A stretch of 64,000 nt of DNA from Schizochytrium sp. TIO01 (Eukaryota; Sar; Bigyra; Thraustochytrida; Thraustochytriidae), in NCBI GenBank assembly GCA_004764695.1, contig SMSO01000035.1, forward strand, positions 3,415,040-3,479,039, in the 5' to 3' direction. Positions 19,894 to 29,832 of the stretch are shown in pieces. Under the pieces are notes generated by a model. The model saw only the letters and a program-made list of their open reading frames with translations. It did not search any database and was not told where the DNA came from. Position 1 is the first letter of the stretch. The number at the start of each line of letters is the position of its first letter. The position numbers and the translations under genes were made by a program.

Positions 19894-22451
19894 TATCATA
19901 TACTGATTAAGTGTATAAAGTAGGGTGGTTCAGAGTGCTGATATGCTGGGCTTTTAAAAGTTCATACTAAAGCATTTTAATTCATGCTAATGCACTCTAC
20001 TAAAATGTTAATACATAAGTTGGTATTGATATTTACAATGCCAGGGCAGTTCAACAATATTCTTTCAAAAGCAGCTATATTTGAGAACAGAGTAGTGGAG
20101 CGTACTTAATAAAGGAGAGATTTAGTCCCTCTATACAAACTTGTGCTTGTTTTAAATACCCCTTACAAAACTGTGTGGATGCCCTCCAATTTATATTCAC
20201 ACTTTCAAGAACTGTTGTATTTTAAGGATAACTCACGGTTTTGATGTAAACATTTGTTGATATGTTAGTTTATCTTAAAGTTATAGAGTACACTAAGCTG
20301 TTCTTTTTATACTTATAGTTAACAATATTTCACCACTAGCTCCTAGTTTAAAGTAAAATTTAAAAAAGTGCCCCCCCCCCAGGTTTTCCTCTTTCAAAGA
20401 GTTCAGTAATGCACACTTCATATACCGACAGTTAACAGTATCTTACCACTATCTACTAGTGAACGTAAAAAGGTGGGTTCCCTCAAAGACCATCAGTTTA
20501 GGCGGACTAGATAGGAAGACAATGTTAAAAAAAAAAAGATAAAGCTAAGTCACAGTGGGGTGCTCAAACTAGTTTGGAATGAATGAGGTTTCTGTTAGTT
20601 TTTGAGAAAGAAGCCTGAGAAAGGAAGAATGCAAGCCGATGAGCTCTGCGTCAGAACATCAACTCCATGGAGAGCGCTCATAACAAGATCGAAGATGAGA
20701 AAAGTGCAATCCCAGCGCCCAGCTCCATTTTGTAACTTAGACGCCCCTGAAGGTTACAATGACACCTGAATATATATAATATCGTTTTAAAATATTTTTA
20801 ATGTAAAAAAAAATACGTTGTGTGCTTAGAGTTCGAAAGCTCACCACCAACAATCAGAGAACTGATTAGTATTCCCGCGAAGAGTTTACGTGTAAATTTA
20901 GATATCCAAGTTGGGCGCAAGTGAAGGTTCGCAACACCGAAGAGAATGTGCAAATATTTAGCCTTACGAAGGACTGCTGATGGCCACGAACGAATTCAAT
21001 CAAATTGTTTGATGCAAGGGCCTTCGGGAAGGCGTGGTGAGATGACACGAGCCCTCAGAGAATGTAATGAACGAGGGACAATTATTCTCAGGTGCGAAAA
21101 GCCCTCCAAAGCATTTGGACAAAGTGTTCCTGCAAAACTCTAGCTAGACCTCTTCCACTTTCTCCAATGATCCAATAAATTCTCAACTTCGCTTTAAGTC
21201 ATCCTCTCCGAAAGCAATTTATGACCTGAACGCACTGCTGTTCTTTGTTGTGAGGGAAATGTCCAAGGAAGTTTTTAAAAACCATTCTTATTTAAAATAA
21301 ATTTAGAAACAATTGGGAGCAAAAAAACAACAACAAAAAAGTAAAACAAAAAAATGAAAAGAAAATGAAAAGAAAATGGGGGGCCCGAGGAGAACATCTT
21401 GAAAGTTAGAGTAATGGTCATGACCTCTGCCTTTCTCATCTACACCATTCTCGAGGTTGGTCAACAGAGAAATTGGACATCCATGCATAAGAATTTTGCA
21501 GAGGCATCCGGAAAGCCTCTCAGTACCAACAGACGTGATCTTCAGAAGTTAATGAAAGAACGAACGGTTTAAAGGTACTGCACCAGGGGACAATATCAGC
21601 ATAAACGGCAAGTGCCAGGTCAAAAAGACTTTTTAGAAGCCACGCACGTGGCAGCCCAAACACGAGTTGGGGCAAAATTCTACAAAAGATCTTATCACAT
21701 ATCACCTCTGGTTGCCTGCCTGAGCGATATGCCAGAAGATGCCGACCAGATTCTGAGGACGGCTGACAACTCAGCTGTCGCGCTTGCTGCGACACTAGCC
21801 GGCGCAAATGAGCAATTCCGTCCATTACATAGTACTTAATGAATTGGTCGTAAATAGTGTCATAGGAAATATACCGCAGAACGTTGTCTCATGCACAAAC
21901 ATTTGCCGCGCGTCGACATCCACTCATCCAAACGGCATCGCCTGCGTAGCCATAGCCTTGTCAAGCAGCATTTACTTTCTTTAGAGCCTCCTTTTCGCGA
22001 CGATGGCCCTGCGCCTAGGAATATGTATTGGCCGGTCGTGTTGGTTCTTTTAATCAACACCCGGACAAGGACGGCAAATGCGGCACCTCGCGCCCGCCTT
22101 TAATTAATTGAAAGGAAGGTTTCACCCCCTTGGTGGGAAGTTGAGGGGCTTGAGAGTTCAGAAGGGCCCGCGGATAGCTTGGAGGCATCTATCTCATCAG
22201 AAGGCTCCGGAAGGAAACGGAGCATCAAAATGACATCAACCAACCTTCAGATCTATGGTCCATCACTTGAGCTCTTCGTTTGGTGCATTCATTGCCGTTG
22301 AAATCGTGCTCGCTGCTACACGAACCAAGAAGAAGATGCTTCGATTCTAAATATTCCAACCCTGATGACGTTGTCCAGCACCTTGCCGATAAAATCTGTC
22401 TAAATTTTAGGCACATAAAATTGGAAGTTTTCATGTTCAGGCTTTCGACGC
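19894..22451. other. Intergenic, repeat-derived
   Basis: The part from about 20100 to 21140 is a diverged relative of 8310-8870. A poly-C tract (about 20372) and A-rich runs are present. Open frames at 21.6-22.5 kb either start at GTG/TTG or carry no recognisable motif. I see no supported gene. Confidence 0.5.
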
Positions 22452-22662
22452 TGATATTGCCAATCGTTAAAATCAAGGATTACATATTTATTGAGTGGTA
22501 TCATATTAACTGGTTTCTTTTGATACGATGAGTAAAAGCTTTTAGTATTACTTTACTTGATATTGCCAATCGTAAAATCAAGGATTACATATTTATTGAG
22601 TGGTATCATATTAACTGGTTTCTTTTGATACGATGAGTAAAAGCTTTTAGTATTACTTTACT
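22452..22662 (+). repeat. 106-bp tandem duplication
   Basis: Two adjacent copies (22452-22557 and 22558-22662) begin tgatattgccaatcgt and differ by one T. The second copy runs directly into a decayed nad1-like fragment, and the whole region shares words with the unit at 22.9-23.2 kb. Confidence 0.9.
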
Positions 22663-22815
22663 TAATGTTATGGATGATGTTTCGTGTTTGGCATAGTACA
22701 ACCATGACTCTTTCAATTTGAAGCTGCTGACCTTTTTCCCGGTGGAGGTCCTTGCACGAGGGTCTTGGCGCTTTAGTTTCTTCTTATTCTTAATTCTATG
22801 CTAAAAGAAACACCA
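22663..22815 (+). pseudogene. Decayed nad1-like fragment (second copy)
   Basis: Sequence from gatgatgtttcgtgtttggc onward aligns base by base, with gaps, to the better preserved fragment at about 23020-23160, but it contains a stop right after the CLA codons. It is a more eroded copy of the same mitochondrial-type segment. Confidence 0.4.
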
Positions 22816-22962
22816 ATAATTTATTCTTTGTTCTGCTTATAGAATATCCGTACTACTTTTATAGACACGTTCTGTGGAAGAGCTATACACTTAACTTACT
22901 CAATGCTATCATTAGAGCTTGATGATATTGGTTATTGATCTACTGAATGTCCTTATATTAAC

Positions 22963-23154
22963 ATGTTTCTTCTTAGATTATATGAAGAAGTTTTTGTTGT
23001 TGCTTTACTTAAAATTATTGATACTGTTTCGTGTTTGGCTGAAACAAACCGCTACCCTTTTGAGATGCCTGACGATAAAGCTGAACTTTTTTTTTTTCAA
23101 TGTAAGGGTTCCTCTTTTGGGAGTCTAGTTTTTCCTTCTTCTTTTTGTAATTAA
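22963..23154 (+). pseudogene. nad1: Mitochondrial nad1 (NADH dehydrogenase subunit 1) fragment, putative NUMT
   Basis: A 63-codon frame contains SCLAETNRYPFEMPDDKAEL, which matches the most conserved loop of mitochondrial ND1 (LAETNRxPFDLPExExEL). SSFGSLVF then resembles the following NVEYSSFGFALF region. Expected sequence on both sides is missing and a T9 run interrupts the match, so this is not a working gene. The surrounding nuclear-style repeats indicate a mitochondrial insertion in the nuclear genome. The ATG at 22963 is probably fortuitous. Confidence 0.6.
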
Positions 23155-23165
23155 AGTCTATGTAA

Positions 23166-23507
23166 AAAAATAAAAAAAAAAAATTAAAAACTAAAAACTA
23201 AAGAAACTAATACTTTAATTCTTTTATCTACTTATTGAACAGTGTTACTATTTTTATTAATCAAAGCTACCACTAGCGCTCTTGAACTTTATAATATTTG
23301 TTTTTGGTCTACCAAATACTATTATATCAACACTTTTCTAAAGTAGATATGAAACTTTATGTTATTGCTTAACTAATGTAAAAAGAAACGCTAAAACTTT
23401 AATAAATTTATCCTACGGATGGATCAGCTCCTGTCTCGAGCACCCCAAGAGTGGCGCTGCCACAAATAGACTACGCTCTACTGATAGAACAACCAACTAC
23501 TGAAAAC
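23166..23507. other. AT-rich intergenic with a third eroded copy
   Basis: A-rich tract at 23165-23190. Sequence around 23240-23400 shares word order with 22870-23000 (tgatctac/ggtctac, ttatattaac/ttatatcaac, atatgaa), suggesting a third, very eroded copy of the nad1-flank unit. There is no gene. Confidence 0.35.
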
Positions 23508-23671
23508 CGATGACGAGCACTCACAGATTCAAGCCAAGCACCCGACTAACTTTTAATTGAAATACACTGAGCTACACTGGGCGTTCTGAAAATTCAAGTG
23601 CGCACAACAGGGGTTGCCCGACTATCTTTTAATTGAGGTTCACGAAGGTGATGTGAGCGTTGAAAAACAAT

Positions 23672-23791
23672 TTCACTAAGCAATCTGTGCTCTTGTAATA
23701 CAAATTCACTCAGCAATCTGTGCTCCTTGAATTGAAGTTCACGAAGCAACCCGAGCTCTCTTGGTTTAATTCAATTCACTAAGCCATCGCA
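23672..23791 (+). repeat. 33-37-bp tandem repeat in 5' flank of paralogue 2
   Basis: Three to four diverged units begin ttcactaagcaatctgtgct / ttcactcagcaatctgtgct / ttcacgaagcaacccgagct / ttcactaagccatcgc. They sit 180-300 bp before the chosen start codon, in the presumed promoter or 5' UTR. The first paralogue has one unit. Confidence 0.7.
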
Positions 23792-23972
23792 ACCGTTGAA
23801 GGCCTCTCCCTTCTGTTCAAGACAGTCTCGGCTGGCGGCAAACTTGATCGGCGCACGGCATAGCCAAGAGAGGCAAGGCGAGGCAAGGCAAAACATCCTA
23901 AGCAAGGTATCAAGCTGGTTGAGAGGACGCGTTCTTGCTAGCACTCTCTCGGAGTTGTCCTTGTTGGGCAAG

Positions 23973-26225
23973 ATGCCCTTGCCGAGCGAGAAGTCCTTGC
24001 CGGGCGAGAAGTCCTTGCCGGGCGAGAAGTCCTTGTTGGGCAAAATGCCCGGACGGGCTTGGTGGCACGTTCTGGTGAACATCATACTCCTGCTTCTGGT
24101 TGGAGTGTGGGTGAATAAAGCTTACACGCTCCGAGAGGAACTAGACAGTGACTACATCGCCCTTCGCGACAATGCCATGGTCTCTGGGCTCTCCATGACT
24201 GAGGACAACATGCGGCAGACAAAGTCGGCGAGTAGCTCCTTCAGGTCGCCCTCGCAAAGAGAGGTTGTCTCTAAGGAGGCCATGCTACTTCGGAAGGAGT
24301 TGAAGAAGTCCAAAAAGATAAGGCTCCCGACCGTGAAGCGCAGCGAATACAACCTTGCGGATGTCAACGCAACCGCCAAAGTCCCGATTTGGATTATGCC
24401 TTTGAAGCCCTTAATGCGCCGCGAGAAGGGCAAGCCACTTCGCGTCTGGTCTATTTCTGTCTACGATGACAACAACCCACCCCTCAAAGCCATGTTTACG
24501 ACGGCTCAAGTGCTGCTGGACAGAGGCATCATTGACGAGGTTCACTATCACGACTTTGGCTGCAAGTCCGCTGGTCGAGCCCATCAGGCGTTAATGTCAC
24601 ACAGTGCGCTTTCTGGCGAGATCATCGTGGAACAAAGGAATGAAATCAAACCGTCTGCTGTGGGACCCTTAGCAACCCACCGAGCAGCCCAGAGTATGTC
24701 TATATGGCCACGCTACTGCACACCTTCAATGGTCTACGACCTGTATGCGCGCATTGCTGAGAATGACGACGTCATTCTGTTCTCAGAGAGCACTCTTCTG
24801 GAATATCCGACACCAGAGAAGGTGGAGCAACTCCTTCTCACGGCGCAGACACAACATAAAGAGGTTGCATGGTCCGCGAATCTCATCAACAACGCCGTCA
24901 CGTCCTGGATGCACCAGGCCCTTCGCGTGCTGCCTTTCTCCATCGCGAGTTTGGACATCCCCTCCGGTGATGGTTTGAAGTCGGATCTGGACATCAACGG
25001 TGCGCTTGCGTACAAGCTTGCTCTGCACTACGCTCGCAACAAAGAAGCCTATTCATCTATGGATGGGTATGTGTCCGTGCCTACTGGAGTTGGCATGAAT
25101 TTAGACTTCGCTGCGGTTCGCGGCGAGCGCCTCCAGCAGGCGCAAAAGCATATCCTCAACGGCCTTCATCCGGTCGTTGCTCTCACCCAAAAGGTGGCAC
25201 AGGAGCAAGCTGCCGTAGTGAAAGTAGATCTTGGTGTGCTTGCAGTACAGGGTGCTCGCGCCTCGCAGTCGGCATATGGCCGGGATATGGGATCTGTTAT
25301 CAATTTCGGCGCCAAGACTTCTGTGCGGTCCAAGCCTGTGGACCACCCAACTTCGCGTGTCTTCAACCAATCGCGCAGTGAGAACCTCAACATTTGGATG
25401 ATCTTTGCTGGTCGGCGGAGCCGCCTCGAACTGCAAGTCAGCTTCTGGATCGAAGCCATTGAGAAGGGCTTCATCGATGAAGTGCACCTCTGGGACTTTA
25501 CCTGCCTGTTCCCGAACAAACCTGATAGGAAGGAAAACTACGACTACCTGATCGAGCTCTCCGGCACCTACCCCTGGGTCTTTGTTTTTGACACTCCCTG
25601 CAATGGCTGGGCTCCCGCGTACTCCTTCTACCAAATTTGGCTTCGAGAGCAAGACGTTGTTATCAAAGGTGACGACGACATCATCTACGTTCGCGTGGAT
25701 GCTATCCCGGGCTTCACTGCCGCTGTTCGTGAGCACCCCATTCTCGATATTGTCAGCGCGAACGTCATTAACAATGGTGTCTGCGCGTACTTCATGCAAG
25801 CGCACGCCAGATGCAGCACGCCAGAAGAGATTGGCGTGATGGAGTACCCCGAGAACGCTCCACACAACGCGTGGGGCGGCACGCTCTGGGAAAGCAAAGA
25901 GGCTGTCATGAGGGTCCACGAGCACTTTGTGAAAAATCCTACCTGTTACTTTAGCATGCAAGGTCTGCAGAAGTATTCGGAGCGGTTATCTATTAACTTC
26001 CTCGCCTGGAGCGGCGCTAAGGCAGACAGAGTCGCCTGGTACGCCTCCTTCGGCGATGATGAAACTTTTCTTACTCATATGTGGAACACCGTAGACAAGG
26101 GGCAGCAGGCTATCTATAACCCTCTTATCGTCTCGCATGCAACTTTTGGCTCGGACCAGCAGCATGCCTACGACTTCATCTTCAAGCTCTACAAAGATGC
26201 AAAGCTCTCAACTTCACTGCGTTGA
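23973..26225 (+). CDS. Type II membrane glycosyltransferase-like protein with two GT-like halves (paralogue 2)
   Basis: The first in-frame ATG is 23973 (750 aa); the codon matching paralogue 1's ATG at 10092 is TTG here. The layout matches paralogue 1: a short tail of LPSEKS/LPGEKS repeats, one membrane helix (about 29-48, VLVNIILLLLVGVW), a stem with only one 25-residue unit, an N-half with LFSEST in place of the acidic motif, and a C-half with IKGDDDIIYV. Sequence is nearly identical to paralogue 1 through the middle and more diverged at both ends. The probable site is the Golgi membrane. Donor and acceptor are unknown. The intact frame with mostly conservative differences suggests both copies are functional. 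Confidence 0.7.
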   Translation: MPLPSEKSLPGEKSLPGEKSLLGKMPGRAWWHVLVNIILLLLVGVWVNKAYTLREELDSDYIALRDNAMVSGLSMTEDNMRQTKSASSSFRSPSQREVVSKEAMLLRKELKKSKKIRLPTVKRSEYNLADVNATAKVPIWIMPLKPLMRREKGKPLRVWSISVYDDNNPPLKAMFTTAQVLLDRGIIDEVHYHDFGCKSAGRAHQALMSHSALSGEIIVEQRNEIKPSAVGPLATHRAAQSMSIWPRYCTPSMVYDLYARIAENDDVILFSESTLLEYPTPEKVEQLLLTAQTQHKEVAWSANLINNAVTSWMHQALRVLPFSIASLDIPSGDGLKSDLDINGALAYKLALHYARNKEAYSSMDGYVSVPTGVGMNLDFAAVRGERLQQAQKHILNGLHPVVALTQKVAQEQAAVVKVDLGVLAVQGARASQSAYGRDMGSVINFGAKTSVRSKPVDHPTSRVFNQSRSENLNIWMIFAGRRSRLELQVSFWIEAIEKGFIDEVHLWDFTCLFPNKPDRKENYDYLIELSGTYPWVFVFDTPCNGWAPAYSFYQIWLREQDVVIKGDDDIIYVRVDAIPGFTAAVREHPILDIVSANVINNGVCAYFMQAHARCSTPEEIGVMEYPENAPHNAWGGTLWESKEAVMRVHEHFVKNPTCYFSMQGLQKYSERLSINFLAWSGAKADRVAWYASFGDDETFLTHMWNTVDKGQQAIYNPLIVSHATFGSDQQHAYDFIFKLYKDAKLSTSLR

Positions 26226-26480
26226 CATCTCACGACCACTGACAGATTCGGGTGATAAAACACCACGTACTATCTTCAGGATAATGTCCTTGGTGTATCC
26301 TAGTCTACTCGTACCCTTGATCTGGACAAACTATCGCCCTTGCATGCGCAAATCACAGTAATCTCTTCACTTAACACCGCGCCACTGACCCCTGTTCGCC
26401 CATCCAGCCACACTGTGTGATCTGCCCGAGGCCTTCAGAAGAGAAAGGTGATGAAGATAGATTGCTTCTACATTGCGCAT

Positions 26481-27270
26481 CATGACAGAGGACTCTTCTA
26501 TGAATGTTTTCCACTTATAGGAGAATTGGGTCCTGCTCTTACCATAATCTCAATTTTTCTCTTTCAAACTCATTCGCTGTCTAACTGAGTTAGGCTTGAC
26601 TTTTGAGCCATCATAATGAGGACGTTCAGTCTAAATCGTCGCGATTCATCAAGTTGTACCTGCCTTAGACGAGTACCATTCTTTCAATTGGACCCGCTAA
26701 ATAAGCTTTTAAATTCCCATACATTATCATAACGTTGAGCTAGTTTTATCTTCCTGTGTAATCTGAAGTTCAACTTTTGAGTTCCTGGGGAATACTTTCA
26801 ATGCAAACAACTCCTGGAGCAAGGAATCATTCTAATAAGATCTGCGACTCCATTTAAGATATGGGCCTATATTTGGCATTGCAGCAGACCTCGATGAGTG
26901 AATCCTATTTCGTCGGCTCGTATTATTCCTGACTAAATTCCTGACTCAAAAAAAGGGAGAAATACACGAACCAATATCAAAAGATTGAGAAGACCGCTTG
27001 AGTTTTTCAAGCCTCAATGAGGATCTTGAAGGGAGAGACTAAGGTGAGTGCTCGCGAGGCAAAGCACATGCTCTCAATAGGTACTATTAAATTATGGTTT
27101 ATGTTTATGTTTATGTTTATATAACAAGACAGACAGTTGCAGGAATTAAGAGTCAGAGTGAACCGTATTAGGTGTCATTGCCAATCAGCTGTTTTTGTGC
27201 ACCAACAGCAGCTCAATGCTGCCGTGAATAATAGGAAAGAACAGAAAGTAAGTTGAAGAGTAGTGTCACC
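26481..27270. other. Intergenic, no gene seen
   Basis: AT-rich sequence with a ttatgt hexamer run at about 27095-27120. It separates glycosyltransferase paralogue 2 from the convergent minus-strand Ulp1-like gene. Nothing else is recognisable. Confidence 0.5.
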
Positions 27271-28884
27271 TCAATTAAGATGATGCTTAGTCGAGGACTC
27301 ACTGGAGAAGAAAATAGCTTTGTTCCACAAATCTTCAACTGTTTCCTCTGAAATTTTGGACAAGTCGTTTGGTTCGGTTGATAAGGTATTTGCCACAGCA
27401 AGAATCCATTTTTTCTCTTCTCCTTTTGAAGGTGTTTGCTGAAGGTACCGATGGGCATGCCTAATACAATAGTTCTCATCAATGTCTTGCGTGCCATCAT
27501 ACTCTGATGAATCAAAATGCTGAGCTCGGACGTACATCAGCCATTCACAGAGGTGATCAACAAGATCCTCATCTATTTCAACATCCTCCCCAAAGTCTCT
27601 TTGTTGAGGAAATTCACACCACCAAAATTTGGTTTCACCTTTTCCACTCATACGCATGAGGAGTGCGCTCCATGCTTCTGAGAGAAATGGGAGGACAACA
27701 AAGTTGTTTCGAGCGGAGAAAATCTCTTTAATCGTGAGGAGATCCTTTGTTGTCAAGAATGACTCGTAATTAGTTTGAAGATCTGCGTGGCGGTCCATTG
27801 CAATTTGATGAGCGACACTAGGGTGTAGAAACTTCACTCCGTTGATTTGTTTGAGATATTCTAGGCTTGCAATCATTTTGCGTGTTTCATTGTCAAACGT
27901 TGCATGGTTGGACCTCTTTCCTCCACCATATATAGAGGCTTTACAATGAGCCCTTCGGGTATCTGAAAAATCATCTTCTGATTCCAAAGATGGAGTTGAG
28001 TGTTTGGAATTTTGATCGAAGCCTGAAAGTATGCTTTTGCTTTCGTCACCATCCTCTGAGTTTTTCTCCGCTTTGTCTTTTAGGGGCGATGCTTCAAAGC
28101 CAATGTCCTCCTCAAAGTCATCTGGAGGTAGGGTTTCACGGTCGTCCTCCTCATTGTCATCGTCATTAGTCTGGAAACCCCTGTTCAATGGCTCTATCTT
28201 GTTCGGAACAAAACTTGTTTTCTCTTGGCCCGAGGAGCTATCTTCTTCTCCCAGATCAGTCTCTTCAGTTTGCGCGAAATCTTGCGTCAAGTCTGCTTCA
28301 TCACCATCCATTGGACTTTGGCAATCTCTCTTACCCGCTTCAGAGCCACAGTCGTCTTCAGCCCCCGTACTAACCTCGATCGAGTCCATATTAATTTCTT
28401 GTTTCTTAGCCTCCGTTGCCTTCTCATTCTTCGGATTGAACATCTCGCGGATGTTCATGTTCTTCGTCGCCGCCCGCTGCTGAACATTCTCCTTTTCCTC
28501 TTTCTTGACTACCTCAATTTTGATATTGCCTGTAGGTTTCACCCAGTCCCGGACAAACGTTTGCAGCTTTATATCCTTCTCTCTTATATTTTTGGGTCGC
28601 TTTGACTTCGTCAACGCCCTTGGCTTCTTCGGCGCCCTTGGCTTCTTTGCCGCCGGAGCCCTCGGCTTCTTTGGAGTCCTTCCGCTCGCAGAGTTACTGC
28701 TTGTGGAGGGAATCGGGCTAACACTGGGGTCTTCGGCAGCGCTCGCCGCCTCTGGCTCGTTGTTTGTCACGCCGACGGGCGCAGGGTCCTCAACATCCTT
28801 TTTGATGTTTTGTTTCTTGAGCTTGAGGTTGAAAGTAAGGAGTGTCTGGTCCGGGCTCGGCTGCGCTCTGCTTCTTTTAGCCAT
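27271..28884 (-). CDS. Nuclear-type acidic protein with a degenerate Ulp1-like C-terminal domain
   Basis: ATG at 28884-28882, 537 aa. The N-terminus is basic with KKPRAP repeats (KKPRAPAAKKPRAPKKPRAL), which look like nuclear localisation signals. Two adjacent psi-K-x-E sites (IKIE, VKKE) fit SUMO-acceptor consensus. Residues about 160-320 are acidic and disordered. The C-terminal ~190 residues follow the spacing of a C48 domain: FVVLPFLSEAWSALL (HW region), FWWCEF (Asp region) and TQDIDENYCIRH (Q...C region). Catalytic His is Ala, Asp is Glu, and Gln and Cys remain. I infer a pseudo-protease of the Ulp1 fold, tentative because only motif order supports it. It is the neighbour of an apparently intact Ulp1-like gene on the same strand. 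Confidence 0.5.
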   Translation of the reverse strand: MAKRSRAQPSPDQTLLTFNLKLKKQNIKKDVEDPAPVGVTNNEPEAASAAEDPSVSPIPSTSSNSASGRTPKKPRAPAAKKPRAPKKPRALTKSKRPKNIREKDIKLQTFVRDWVKPTGNIKIEVVKKEEKENVQQRAATKNMNIREMFNPKNEKATEAKKQEINMDSIEVSTGAEDDCGSEAGKRDCQSPMDGDEADLTQDFAQTEETDLGEEDSSSGQEKTSFVPNKIEPLNRGFQTNDDDNEEDDRETLPPDDFEEDIGFEASPLKDKAEKNSEDGDESKSILSGFDQNSKHSTPSLESEDDFSDTRRAHCKASIYGGGKRSNHATFDNETRKMIASLEYLKQINGVKFLHPSVAHQIAMDRHADLQTNYESFLTTKDLLTIKEIFSARNNFVVLPFLSEAWSALLMRMSGKGETKFWWCEFPQQRDFGEDVEIDEDLVDHLCEWLMYVRAQHFDSSEYDGTQDIDENYCIRHAHRYLQQTPSKGEEKKWILAVANTLSTEPNDLSKISEETVEDLWNKAIFFSSESSTKHHLN

Positions 28885-29832
28885 CGCGGGAGCCAGGCGG
28901 GACTGAGGTGCAGGGTGAGCGAGGAAGGTCTCTTGATCTACGAAGGGAGAGGAGCAAAGTTAATTTCTTCTGCTCGCTCTCGAAATAAAAGCAAACTTTT
29001 CTATTGAAAGTCATGTGTGCTGTGCGCTATTACAAGACCATATCATTTTATATGTGCAATGAATCCATCTGGGCCTCTTTCTCTTTTATGTATGGTAGAC
29101 CCATGTGTAATGTGCAAAATCATACAAGACTTGGTATAGATTGGGGCATATCCTTTTCCCTAAGAGCTGGGTCTAGTTAAAAAGTTAAAAAATGATGAAA
29201 ACAAGAGGCCTAAAGAAGGCTTCGGAATCTCGGCTTTTAGAGTTCGCGATCTACCGCCCCTCACTAGACTGATCTATGAGATATTTAGGAGAGACACGCT
29301 GATCTATGCTCCCCACAATTGAAGAGGTTGAGTTGAATAGTCTTCTCTGCCATCATTTAGGTTTTCCTGTGAAACTAAAAAACCAGAAAATAAAATTTAG
29401 AAGAACCAGCAGGAATATAGTGAGCATATCATGCTAATTCGCAAAACGTATGGACCTGAGGGTCAATAAAATCGATAAATGAGGATTGGGCTCGCAATCT
29501 CCCTCCTGTGGTGTCTCAAACCTAAACTTTGGGACTTGTTCTCAGCACCATACAATTATTATTATTTACTACCTCCATATTTTATTCATAGTACTTCCTG
29601 GTGTCAACGCGTAGACCGTGTGATTGATGTCTCCATCCAGACGCATCGTTGAGGGCTTTTCATGGAATTGAATGATAAATTGAAATTGATGGTCTTAACA
29701 AGTGATTTAATACGGTTATTGCGTTGTATTATATGTTGTGATATGCGATATGCGATATGATGCATTGAAAATATGAGTCAGAACTGAACTTCTTTGCTTG
29801 AGTCAGGAATAGCTTCCTTCGATGTTTGATAT
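28885..29832. other. Intergenic, no gene seen
   Basis: AT-rich spacer between two minus-strand Ulp1-like genes; the promoter of the downstream gene should lie just above 28884. A tatgcgata repeat occurs near 29740-29760. Nothing else is recognisable. Confidence 0.5.

Larger units (their letters stand above)
23508..26480 (+). repeat. Glycosyltransferase duplicon, copy 2
   Basis: Counterpart of 9727-12990, same orientation, about 13.8 kb away. It includes a short tandem array upstream of the gene (23672-23791) that is a single unit in copy 1. Confidence 0.85.

Noticed and set aside
21612-21839. 75-codon plus-strand frame
   Set aside because: Starts at GTG and has no recognisable motif.
28820-28884. 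PIP-box-like QTLLTF near the N-terminus of the pseudo-Ulp1 protein
   Set aside because: Spacing does not fit the QxxLxxFF consensus; the aromatic pair is missing.
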